Assembly (NCBI GenBank): GCA_014338405.1
Contig: JTDE01000266.1
Location: 83,720-147,719 of the forward strand
Length of the DNA: 64,000 nucleotides
Direction: 5' to 3'
Source of the DNA: Paragonimus skrjabini miyazakii
Lineage: Eukaryota > Platyhelminthes > Trematoda > Plagiorchiida > Troglotrematidae
In this document: positions 51,233-60,615 of the stretch, in pieces
Position numbering within the stretch: position 1 is the stretch's first letter
How the letters are laid out: every line of letters begins with the position of its first letter
Notes under the pieces: model-generated
The model's input: the letters and a program-made list of their open reading frames with translations, nothing else
What the model was told of the DNA's origin: nothing
Databases searched by the model: none
Translations under genes and position numbers: made by a program

Positions 51233-51312
51233 GACTTCGGCTGGATTCGAACCAGCGACAGAAACACCATGCCCAAACGCGGCAAGCGCTCTACCAGCTG
51301 AGCTACGAAGCC
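51233..51312 (-). mobile_element. tRNA-like head of a SINE, or tRNA pseudogene
   Basis: Read on the minus strand, GGCTTCG (51312-51306) and CGAAGTC (51239-51233) form a full 7-bp acceptor stem with one G-T pair. The D arm is GCTC-AGCTGGTA-GAGC, and the T arm is GCTGG-TTCGAAT-CCAGC. Box A (TAGCTCAGCTGG, 51305-51294) and box B (GGTTCGAATCC, 51253-51243) for RNA polymerase III fit their consensus. The anticodon arm is abnormal: the only stem, TGCC/GGCA, closes a loop GCGTTTG that has C where U33 is needed, and about 12 bases lie between it and the T stem. No functional tRNA identity can be read. A tRNA-derived SINE is likelier, especially as a decayed copy exists at 47.75 kb. Confidence 0.7.
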
Positions 51313-51461
51313 ACGCCAGGAGCTCGGAAATTTCACATTTGGACACGGTTACCCACCCGTCCCACCGTCTCATATGGAATCCACCAAATAATCCAGGGGA
51401 TCGACTGCCCAGACAGGATTTCTTGAACAGTTCACGCTTTTTACAATTGAGTCCCATCTAA
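51313..51461 (-). repeat. Upstream part of the tRNA-like repeat
   Basis: The sequence next to the tRNA-like unit is less AT-rich than its surroundings (for example cacggttacccacccgtccc) and stays open on the minus strand in one frame through the tRNA-like part. The frame reads LFGGFHMRRWDGWV and then passes over the A and B boxes (SSAGRALAAFGHGVSVAGSN), a translation that recurs wherever such tRNA-like repeats are read as protein. I take it as flanking repeat, not a gene. Confidence 0.35.
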
Positions 51462-53539
51462 AACTTACTGTGACCGAATTACCTGAATACACCTATGTAC
51501 ATCCGGACTAACCGTGAATTGTTGAGTGGCGTGCTGTTCTCTACCAGAATGGTGTACTTCAGGAAACTGCGGTAAAAACTGTAAAGTTGTTGGGGAATCT
51601 TAAGGGTTAATTATTCGAATGTTGCCGTTTTATGGTACGAACTATACTCTACTATACGTTTATGAGTCTCCTCCGGTGTTTTTATAAAGCAGATTAATTT
51701 ATAAGAAACGTCTTTGTCAACAGAAAAATGTTTAACGTTGCTTTATCTGGTCCTCATCAGAAAAGTTGCGGCGTGTTTGAACGATTGATCATCTATACAC
51801 TGATTCTAGTTTTCACATCTTGCAAGTACAGTATTTAGTTTGATGTTTTACTGCGGCGAACGCAGTGTCATTCACGCAGAAACATGCTCACATACAAGAC
51901 TTACTCTGAAGCGAACATGTGTAAGTTAGCATCTGTTCATTGATCTGTATATAAACGTTAATACGGTCTATCACTTGCTTGTTAGACGCTGCAAATTAAC
52001 ATCCACGGTGAGAGCAATTAGTATAACCTGTGCATGGTTTCATAACGAATGACATGGTTTCTAACGTAGCCTAAGAGTAGTGCCTACAGCCTGCTTCTAT
52101 TCTATCGTAAAACACACATTCACTCATGTAACTTACTCGTGAATTGATATGCAAGCATAAGACGAAAGAGTTTTCGTCGGTGGCTAGAAGACTGATGAGC
52201 ATATTTTTAGTAAATGTTTACACGCAGCGTTGAAATAGTAGATAACGAACCAGCAACAATAGTATACATAATTTTATGGTCAGTAGTTAGTGCGTTACAA
52301 TGCATCTATTTATACTGATGATTTTAATCTATGTTGAGTGGTCAAAGTTATTTGCTGTTTTAATTCAGACAGCACACTTCATCGCGGCTCTCGTATTCAT
52401 GTTGCGCTTTACTCTGTTGTTTTTGCAACAAACTGCATAGTATCTCGCAAATTCAGTAATGATAGGTATCCTTTAACGAAGCCCTTGTGATTCTCATCTA
52501 CGCTGAAGAGAACATTCAAACCCTTAACTGACTTCACGCCTTCCAAATACTCAACAGCAAATAAGGATATTGTTAGTAAGGTTAATCTGTATGTTAATAT
52601 AAACTTTGTTAATCGAGAATTCGCGTCCTCTGGTTTAACGACTTAAGCTAGAGTATTTGTTGTACTGGCACCCCTGGACGATCGATCAACCAGAGTGTTG
52701 CATGAAAATGACCGTGTCTGAGCATTCTGATGTGATTTTTCGGTCATACATAACGTGAGTTCGTAGGCACAAGGGATTATACTGTTGCTGTCAAACCAGC
52801 CATTCAGTTTGTTATTTGAGTGAAACAGCTTGTCGTTTTTCACAACTTATTTGTGCACATGGTAGTAAACGAATAACTCTTCTCATATTATGGTGACCAA
52901 TTTTAAAGTCTTCTTTATTGAGGTTTATTGGTCCTATTGGCGTAAAGTGGATTTTAACGGTTAAGCAAATTTGCTAGTTAACTTTCAGATGAATAATCGT
53001 ATCTTACATTTACGGATGAGCACATATGCTACCTGGCTGCTTACCAACTCACGCACACGTGACTCCTGTCACTGGCAGTGTATGCATGATTGACAGGACT
53101 TACTTGTTATTTAAGATACAAGCATACTGCTAAACCTGAGAGCAGTCAGGTTTATTGTATGACAGTATTCACATATTATGTTCACAATAACGTCAGAGTA
53201 GATGAGGTCAGATTACTGTAAAAAGCAGCCATCAGTTTAAGGTTGTTGCATGACTGTTCATTGGCCAACCAGTTCATGTCGGCTTGGAATTCGATTGATA
53301 TCCCCTTCTTATAGCTTCTTCATAAGCTATTAAGTATTATAGACGTCGACTCATTGATATGGAAGAGCCCAAGTATAAGTATATCCAAACGTTAGACTTG
53401 TGTGTGTTTGTAGGTTGATTACCAATGTGAGCAGATGTTCTATAGTGAAGGTTTGGGGATTTAGGTTGTTTCAAAATTGAACACCACCCATATTTGATCA
53501 CAGCGTTTACATTCGGACAAGGCTTCCGGAAAGCCCACT
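51462..53539. other. No recognised feature
   Basis: AT-rich; a CTGATGA on the minus strand near 51763 lacks the partner GAAA and stem II. Nothing else stands out. Confidence 0.5.
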
Positions 53540-53675
53540 CCGAAAGAAAGCAGTAAGTTGGAGTTTTGCTCTTATTAGAGCTCGTCAGTAGTGCATATCC
53601 TTATGCAGGTCAAAGTTTGCACTCTGACCTTCGTGCTTGTGAGATTAGCGTGTTAACCACAACGCCATCAACCTC
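53540..53675 (-). mobile_element. tRNA-derived SINE with hammerhead (Sm-alpha-like)
   Basis: On the minus strand a tRNA-like head reads GATGGCGTTGTGGTTAACAC (53669-53650), close to a box A and D arm of the type TGGCGTAGYGGTTAACACGC. Then comes CTAATCTCACAAGC, where an anticodon arm would be, and an 8-bp hairpin GGTCAGAG/CTTTGACC (53629-53608) in the T-arm place. A hammerhead-like fold follows directly. A pol III promoter just ahead of a hammerhead is the layout of the Sm-alpha SINE-like repeats of schistosomes. The 3' end of the repeat is not visible by eye. Confidence 0.6.
53560..53608 (-). ncRNA. Hammerhead ribozyme relic
   Basis: Minus strand: hairpin TGCATA-AGGA-TATGCA (53607-53592) as stem I, then CTA, then an exact CUGANGA box CTGACGA (53588-53582). 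A perfect stem II follows, GCTCT-AATA-AGAGC (53581-53568), then AAAAC where GAAAC is required. A single G-to-A change at the first base of the GAAA box, inside a former CpG, is the only core change I see. That base is catalytic in known hammerheads, so the copy is probably inactive. Stem III is short or degraded. Confidence 0.7.
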
Positions 53676-53783
53676 AAAATAGACATCACTGAAAAGCCAA
53701 ATTCAAACGCCCAACCGCAACCTTCTACGAATATTGTCCAGCGTATCTGTCATTTTGAAAGAATGGACAGAATCACTATTCTA

Positions 53784-53858
53784 CCCAATCGATAACCCCG
53801 TGATCAGGACTCCTCAGTAAGGTTGAAGTTACTGTCCTCATTGAACCAACTGAGCATG
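53784..53858 (-). mobile_element. Second tRNA-like fragment, weak
   Basis: The minus strand has GCTCAGTTGGTTCAATGAGG (53855-53836), a good D-arm and box A shape, and CACGGGGTTATCGATTGGG (53802-53784), which resembles a T arm with a broken box B. The anticodon region between them cannot be folded well. It precedes the hammerhead SINE by about 110 bases on the same strand, so they might be parts of one composite repeat. Confidence 0.35.
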
Positions 53859-56119
53859 ATTTACATCAATAGTGAAGAGACGAGAATCTAAGTTATTTTA
53901 ACAGTCTCTCTTAGTACTTGAGAATCAGTTATGATAATATTTTACAATTGCACCTTCCCAATGAAACAGTTCTACAAATATGCCTGAACGACCAAATGTA
54001 AGCAATGCCATTTTGCGGTAATTTTTGTTCAGAAAATTGCTACACACTTACAGCTCGATAAAATTGTCATAGGTCCGTTCGTATGTGTCTTGCTTCGGCT
54101 TAATTAGCAAGATTGTTTATGACGTTGAGCCTTTAACAAACTAATATTTTGAGTAAGATACAAAATTGTGTTTTTGACAATCGTATAGAGATATACTGAA
54201 TTTCTCTAGCCCATTCCAGTCCACATTCAAATTTACTTTCTGTACTCCGAACTAGATTTGTCCACATTGACTGCATAAGCACAAAGCAAAACAACAGTCA
54301 AGTGACTTGTTACATATGTGATTTAATAAACTGACCCTTTCTCTGCTTATCAAATCATTGGCTTTATCATGCAGTTCCGAATTAACTAAGAAGGGCATAT
54401 ATGATGCCGTCCCACTAAAAATTATTTGAGTCGTTGCAATTTGATTACCTAATCGTCCGGTTACTCACTTAACGTGTAACTTAGGTTACAGTAGTCTGAT
54501 GAACAAAGGCTAAAACCTCTACGTATTTATGATATCTTTTTTGACGACGAATATTTTCCACTTTAATTGTGATGGTTGATGAACAACAAACCATATAAAT
54601 AATAAGGCTATGTATTCAAACCTTAGTCATGTTGCTACAGGGTTTGTCCTGTTAGCGTGTGTCGTGACAAAAACGTACTGTATTCAGTGAACTTCATAGT
54701 TCATGACGTTAATAAAAGTCCACTGTGCAACAGGTTGGCGGTCACTTTCCGTATCGATTTGGACAAGATTTGGATGTAACAGGTGAGCTCATATTAAGTA
54801 TTAACTTAGCCAAACTAAATCACTTATTAGGAAAAGGTGAGATTTTTCTCAGTTTCTCTGAGTACCTTGTTGTTTTATTTTTATAACACAACTAAAGAAT
54901 TATTATTTTTGTGACAATCTTAGTAAACCGAGTAGTATTGAACACGATTGATGTTTGCAAATGTTAGGGATTCGGTCTAGTGAATTGCGTTGCGTATATA
55001 CTTATGTATACGTCGTTGATGTTTTGATTTGTGATAATTCTAAATGAAATTGACTGGACCTCAATCTTTGCCGATGACATGGTGTTGTAACTTACGATCA
55101 ATAGTATGATAAACTACAGATGAGATCGATACACACGCTAGCGTCATTTGCTTGCTCGCTGAAAGATTGGATAGTTCCGTATATCGATAGTTGCAACGCG
55201 GTCGCTATTAATGTATTCGTCGTTGAATTTAGGCACCACAAATTTTTATCTGATTCTAACTTTTTCCTACGGATGTTCTTCAACATTATTCGCACCCGGT
55301 GAGCTAAGAACAAGCTTAAGTTAATGTTTTCAGCAGTACTTAGTGATTCGTATCATTCACGGTACCAAGTTTTCAATAACGGTTTGGACGTATTTTACAC
55401 ATGCCGGCGGAACTTTGAGTCTGTAACTGTAGTCTGTAACTCATGAGCCGGAAGATACAATATGTTGTGCCAAATGTTTGTCAGGATGTGCTGCATAGTA
55501 AACATCAAGTGTATAATTGCAGAGACTATAATCAGACCAGTCGAATTGCAAACCGAAATAAATAGCAAAACAATGATTGTTCGTGGAAATGACAATGTAG
55601 TATAATTGAGGCAGAAGGTTGCTGATAATGTTTCACATAGGGTCGAATAGGAGGTACGGTCTTAGTTAGCGTCGTTTCAAATAGGATAGATTGGGTTTAT
55701 CATTACGAGAGTGTCGATGGATAGAACAAAGTTTGCTCGGCGCGATTAGAATATCGCCTAAATAAATGGTACATTTTTTCAGAGTGCTGTAGAAGCTGAA
55801 GTGAAGCAGAAATCTTTACTCGTAAGCTCAGAGTAGGACCAACGTTCATTTTCGATTAATTTCTATTTCGTTGTGATTGCGTCGAATTAGACCCACATGC
55901 TTCATTAAAGCGTTTAGAGAACAATAAACGGACGTCAAGAAAGTGATTTCAACTCGAGATGGTAACAATTATTTGCCTTTAAATTAGAAATTCTGGTTGT
56001 TTCAAAACTACTGGCCTTTTCGGTCCTAGGTAGGTCAATTTCACTCAGTACAAAGATTGTATAAACACAGGGCAAAATAGTAGACTATTATTACTGTATT
56101 GTGCGAGTACATTAGTCAG
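53859..56119 (+). other. Unassigned; scattered exon-like pieces
   Basis: Three bounded pieces are noted, none certain. 54734-54782 (49 bases) lies between gtgcaacag and GTGAGC. 55120-55298 lies between a weak acceptor and GTGAGC and reads on to a TGA; it contains CSLKDWIVPYIDSC and INVFVVEF. 55783-55821 (39 bases) lies between an excellent acceptor (ggtacattttttcag) and GTAAGC. The last reads SAVEAEVKQKSLL in its only open frame. The rest is unremarkable. Confidence 0.3.
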
Positions 56120-56200
56120 TCTCAAGTTTATGGATGGGTGACCACGGCTGTCTCGGAAGGTCAATTGATCAACTGATGCGTGGTATGATAACATTTTATG
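56120..56200 (+). CDS. Candidate 81-base symmetric exon
   Basis: Bounded by an acceptor AG at 56118-56119 and a perfect donor (TTATG|GTAAGT at 56201). It has 81 bases, a multiple of three, and its only open reading is phase 1: SLWMGDHGCLGRSIDQLMRG then MITFY. That phase agrees with the candidate exons at 27.5, 30.1 and 60.1 kb. The acceptor is not strongly pyrimidine-rich. No domain is recognised. Confidence 0.3.
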
Positions 56201-56945
56201 GTAAGTTGCTGAATATACCCTCACCAGTATCAAGGAAGACACGTGAACAATCGTTACAGAGTGGTAACAGGTTGCCAAAATTCATCCACAGCGGAGCGCA
56301 ATGTCTGGTGGTGATCACGTTTATATGTTTGATCCAGCAATGTTTTATGAGGTGATGTTGGCTGATAAGTAAAAGGGTTGTGTTTCGCAGTGTGTCAGAT
56401 ACATCTGTGTAATGTGAAATGGTTGCTCTGTCAAGACCAGGCAATTCGGCGCTCGCGTGGACACAGTGCCTTCGGAGTTGGAGTCATAATTAGATTTAAA
56501 TCATTTTAAAATTCAACAGATAATTGAAAGAGCACATTGATTGGGATGTCCATTTCCAAACAGGTTGTAGGTTTCTGCCTCTAGAGAAAATCGATGATCT
56601 CTCATCATTTCTTTCAGCTGCGTATTTCTCAGTGGATTCATAATGGGATGGTTGGTTCCACTGGCGAACTTTGTCAGTCGCCATGCTATTGAGACACATA
56701 TAACATATGACTACAAAGCATTAACTACTGATAAACTTACACCCGATTCAACTAATCAGAAGGCGCCACTGTATGTTGGAGTTAACCTCCACTTTTACTA
56801 GCACATACCTTCTAAAAGCACTCAAACAACTCAGTATTCTATGTTCATTCCAAGCACATTTTAGACAGTTCTGTTTTTACAGATTATATGTAGCACTTTA
56901 TACAACGAAACAAAGACATTCTGTTCTGTTTTTTTTAAATTTAAC

Positions 56946-59440
56946 AGCGGGTAAGCAATACCTACTTTGGTTGCCTTTATTGATTTAATGAGACGATTGC
57001 TTGTGCGACAGATTATGTGAATCGATGGCCAGAACATACAAAAATGATATTCAGCAGGGACATTTAATTCAACTGCTCTTATTTCCAATTGCTTCCTATA
57101 AAATTATTTCGCTTCCAGATATAAATTACGTGAAGTGGCACCTGATTTTAGATCAGTGATCATGTCTCAGCCGCCTAGCGCGCAAACGTATGAGTTTGCT
57201 AACTTAAGAGACTTCAATGACAGGCATAAAATATCCTGTTGTGAAATGTGCATCATGTTCAAGCTTGACAACAGCGACAAACTAAAATATTTTTCATGTT
57301 GCCTTCTGAATTTCGATTTTCTGAAGTTTCTTGATCAACAGCTTTTAAACACCAGCTGACACAACTCATCCAGTAAACATCGAACAACTATAGATAGATG
57401 GGCCGTTGGTGACAACTCAGATGTTACGTCACAACCAGTTTTAAAATAGAGTAATGCTCCGACTTTCAATCTTTTTATCTGGTTAAAAATTGAATGTTTA
57501 TTTTACGTTTTATGAACGAAATTTTCAGCAAAGGCTATTCTATTTTTAATTATCTCCTAAGGTCTATCTTGATAGGTAGTTTCTAAGAACTAACACTCAC
57601 GCGCTCCTTATTTTGACCATAATTTCAATGGAATTTAATCGGCCTTCCATCCAGATGGTAAGTGAATTGAATACATAATACATTGCTACATATCTTGTTC
57701 ACTCACTGTTGAACTAATACAGCACTTTCTCAAGTTACATACCCACTGGTTTGTTAAATCGGAGAAAATGTACACTTCCAAGTTAAAAATCAGTTCCCAT
57801 TATATTTTCATCCGACAAAACAACCAAGTCTGTAAGTTGAATATACTTAACGCTTTTTAAAGTTGTGTAAAGCTTTCTAACAAAATATACATCAGGCAAT
57901 TAACCAACCGTTTCCAAGCGTAGTTACTACTGAGAACACATTGTTAGTTCTATTCTACCTGCTCAGAACGTTACTAAGTATTATTGTTTTCCTTTCAAAT
58001 GCCTGCGAACCTTTCGCCACTTAAAGACAGTGAGTAAAAATACAGTTTTTTCCTACCTGAGTCTCTCCTCCCGGTAATGCTTGCTTTAAATCACAGCGAA
58101 TAAGTTGGCTTCAAGTTGAAATTATCAGCATCAATTATTTAGTTGTTTTGCGAGTGCAAAATTGAATCATGCTTCGGGGTATATGCAAATAAACCACCGA
58201 CTTCATCTGATGTATCTGGCAGTTGCCAGCTTTTGGAACGTGCACATGTTATTTACAGATTGCATATGTAAGTTTGCTTGTAGAATGAATTGAAAAATAC
58301 AACCACGAACTACTAACGTTGCATTCGTTTTCGACTTCGACAACCAAACGAAAAATGAAAGATCGTAAGTTCTGCGTTTGAAAGACATTGTTTGGTCTGT
58401 AAAAATAGAGCAGCCTGGTTGGAAAATAATAAAACTTTGTTTCATCTATCCTTTTGTTATATACCCAAAAGACCGTAAGTAAAAAATTTTAACTGCAGTT
58501 GTTTATCAAACTCGTAAGTAACCGTATGCAGTCTAGCTTTTTTACTCACGGAGAACGATTTTGGCGAGCTGATTTAGTCATTTATTTTGTACGTGCAACT
58601 GTGCTAATCTTGCCTTGACCAATCACTCTGAACTGCCTTGCAAATACAAACCTCACCAAGGATGTAAGTTAAACGGAACGTTTTGCATGTAAGTAGTAAA
58701 ATCCCTATCTTTAAATATGTTTACATACTGCAATATAATACCGTATGTGTTCATATCTCAAAACAATTGTGAAGTCTGTGAGTCCAAATTAACCAAACCT
58801 ATTGCTTATGCCTATTGATTTTTGTTGCGTACTTGACAAGACATGTGGCCTATTATTTGCAATACACACTGTGCTCAGTTATTACCAAGTAAATGTAACT
58901 CATTGATCGAGACAAATGGGGCTAATTAGACATATCGGTGATTTATTAATGTTATTTAGCTAAAAAGCATATTTCAATTTGATACTTGTAGGTTTGTGAT
59001 TGCATATATACCTAATCAGCGGCTTCGTGATCATTATGTTTCGACACAATAATGTATGTCCGTAACTGGATGCAGGAATAATTTTAATGTTTCCTAAACT
59101 CATTTTCTTAATGAAAGTATATTCTAGTCAACAATCAGCCAAGGCATTTCAAAACAATAACCAGCACCCATGCAAAAATATTCTAATGCTCCTTGGAGTT
59201 TCAGTTCAAATTAAACATTTATTCGTAAAAATAATTTTTCATGTTATTTGTTCCAATGTGAAAATACTGAAAACAAAATAAATTAATTTCTTACCACAAG
59301 CTTGAATGCATACATTTGAGCTATTCCGAATACACAAGTTGACTGAACATCTCCTTCTGTTGACTGTTTGATATTTACTTTTACGAAACTAATTCTCTCA
59401 ATTCACTATATCACCAATCCACGTGCGTTAGGCCGTAAGT
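56946..59440 (+). promoter_or_regulatory. Array of acceptor-N3-donor splice-like units (possible 3-base micro-exons)
   Basis: GTRAGT hexamers occur at 57658, 57832, 58030, 58268, 58365, 58475, 58514, 58664, 58689, 58778 and 59435. In eight of these eleven an AG lies exactly three bases upstream, leaving atg, tct, aca, atc, acc, gat, tct and gcc between. A ninth unit with GTAAGC is at 56951 (taacag|cgg|gtaagc), after a strong pyrimidine tract. Most of the AGs end AG-free stretches, for example about 85 bases before 58659 and about 90 before 59430; branch-point-like ctactaac or aactaac occurs before two. One unit has a nine-base insert instead (atttacag|attgcatat|gtaagt, exon 58259-58267). Flanks are not similar to one another, so this is not a young tandem repeat. 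I read it as micro-exons; a repeated protein-binding motif or chance cannot be excluded. Confidence 0.45.
57119..57359 (+). CDS. Possible terminal exon, unrecognised
   Basis: A strong acceptor (ctataaaattatttcgcttccag, ending 57118) precedes an 80-residue frame ending in TGA at 57357-57359. It reads YKLREVAPDFRSVIMSQPPS at the start and RHKISCCEMCIMFKLDNSDK later. It may be a last exon or a chance frame. The cysteine pair and alternating hydrophobic residues faintly recall the exon at 60427-60615, but not enough to call homology. Confidence 0.2.
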
Positions 59441-60076
59441 CATTGGTTTCAAATAGCGATGCTTTCAACGGTCGATAGTTTTTTAATCTTACGAACAAGT
59501 TATTAATTTATAGAGTTTCAACATACCAGCTGTGTGTTATTACTTGTTGGGGATATTTTCAATCGTCTTCCATGAAATAACCGAAAGTATTGATGTAATA
59601 ACTAATGCAAGGATTTCTGGCAGTATTCCATCGATGAACAGTGAAATATTCGACATCACAGACGTGCTACTTCCATTCTAAATAGTAGTTTGACTTCTAA
59701 CACAAATTATTGTGGAAGTTCCCGACAAATCTTCACGATTAATTTGCTTATAATTTGACCTGCACATTATTCGAGAACATTATATAAAACAGTAAACAAT
59801 TAAAAGCTAATAATTCACATTTAACAAACATCCCGCCCGGTGTAAGCAGAACTATATTAACACTTCAGTGTGCGTGGTCGGTCGCACATATATATGCCGT
59901 ATATTTATGCGATATATGCCGTCTCGCGCACAAGATAAATGACAGAGTACTCCAGTTAGTGGCTATATTCATGAACATATTTTGCAAACCCATTAAAGTA
60001 AATCAAAATCAGAGAATCTCCACACGTACAACGTGAATGAGATGCAGTTCTTGATACTTGTGTATCCTATTTTCAG

Positions 60077-60171
60077 ATGTGACTTTGTTGGGGACCATAT
60101 ATAAGAATAACGTTGCCTGTAACTACGGAAGCGTCAATGAGAGTGAACTTACTGCGGATTTGAAAAATTAT
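60077..60171 (+). CDS. Candidate exon, N-terminal half of a SEA-like domain
   Basis: An excellent acceptor (ttgtgtatcctattttcag, ending 60076) and a perfect donor (AATTAT|GTAAGT at 60172) bound 95 bases. Only one reading is open: two leading bases, then VTLLGTIYKNNVACN, YGSVNESELTADLKNY, ending in phase 0. That matches the start of the next exon. A beta strand with a GTI/GTF-like turn, then a stretch with a Ser-rich start and an amphipathic helix, resembles the first half of SEA domains found on cell-surface mucin-like proteins. The SEA idea is an inference by eye. It contains one NES glycosylation-type site. Confidence 0.55.
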
Positions 60172-60426
60172 GTAAGTCATTATCAATGTTCACTGTAACC
60201 TGACCATAATAAACGAATAGTGCGTAGAAAACTTAAAAAGATCACGAGGTGCACGTGAAACTCGTTTTCAGGCTTGCTAATTCAATAAAAGCTAAACAAC
60301 ACTCAGGCAAGTTCTAGGACTCGTCTCACTACTCAAGAATGTGATAAACAGAGACAAATTCTTTTCATGTTCAATGGTTTGTTGAGTGGACTAATCACGT
60401 TGATTTTCTTGTATAAAACCTTCCAG

Positions 60427-60615
60427 GTAAGTGATACTATAGACACGAAGGATGTGATCAGAAAATCGAAGCACAAGATTGAAAAAGTGGAAATCAAAAA
60501 GTTACCGAACAATCATCTGTGTGCATCCGTCATCGTGGTGTACAATATGATTGACGTAAAGTGCTTCATTGAAAACGATACTCTTGAAAAAGTTCATTTT
60601 GATATGTTCAAGTAA
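60427..60615 (+). CDS. Candidate last exon, C-terminal half of a SEA-like domain
   Basis: The acceptor gttgattttcttgtataaaaccttccag ends at 60426. The frame opens in phase 0 and runs 62 codons to TAA at 60613-60615: VSDTIDTKDVIRKSKHKIEK, VEIKKLPNNHLCASVIVVYN, MIDVKCFIENDTLEKVHFDM, FK. Joined to the exon at 60077-60171 it gives one uninterrupted frame. VEIKKLPNNHLCASVIVVYN is like the strand-turn-strand near the end of SEA domains. No transmembrane segment follows, so the product would be secreted if it has a signal peptide. The first bases are gtaagt, so the same site could act as a donor (see findings). Confidence 0.5.
   Translation, partial: VSDTIDTKDVIRKSKHKIEKVEIKKLPNNHLCASVIVVYNMIDVKCFIENDTLEKVHFDMFK

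Noticed and set aside
51200..51457. An 85-codon minus-strand frame and an 80-codon plus-strand frame over the tRNA-like unit
   Set aside because: Both translate across RNA polymerase III boxes A and B and a cloverleaf; the openness is explained by the repeat and not by a protein gene.
51740..51790. CTGATGAGG on the minus strand as a hammerhead
   Set aside because: No stem II pairing and no GAAA at the right distance; only the first box matches.
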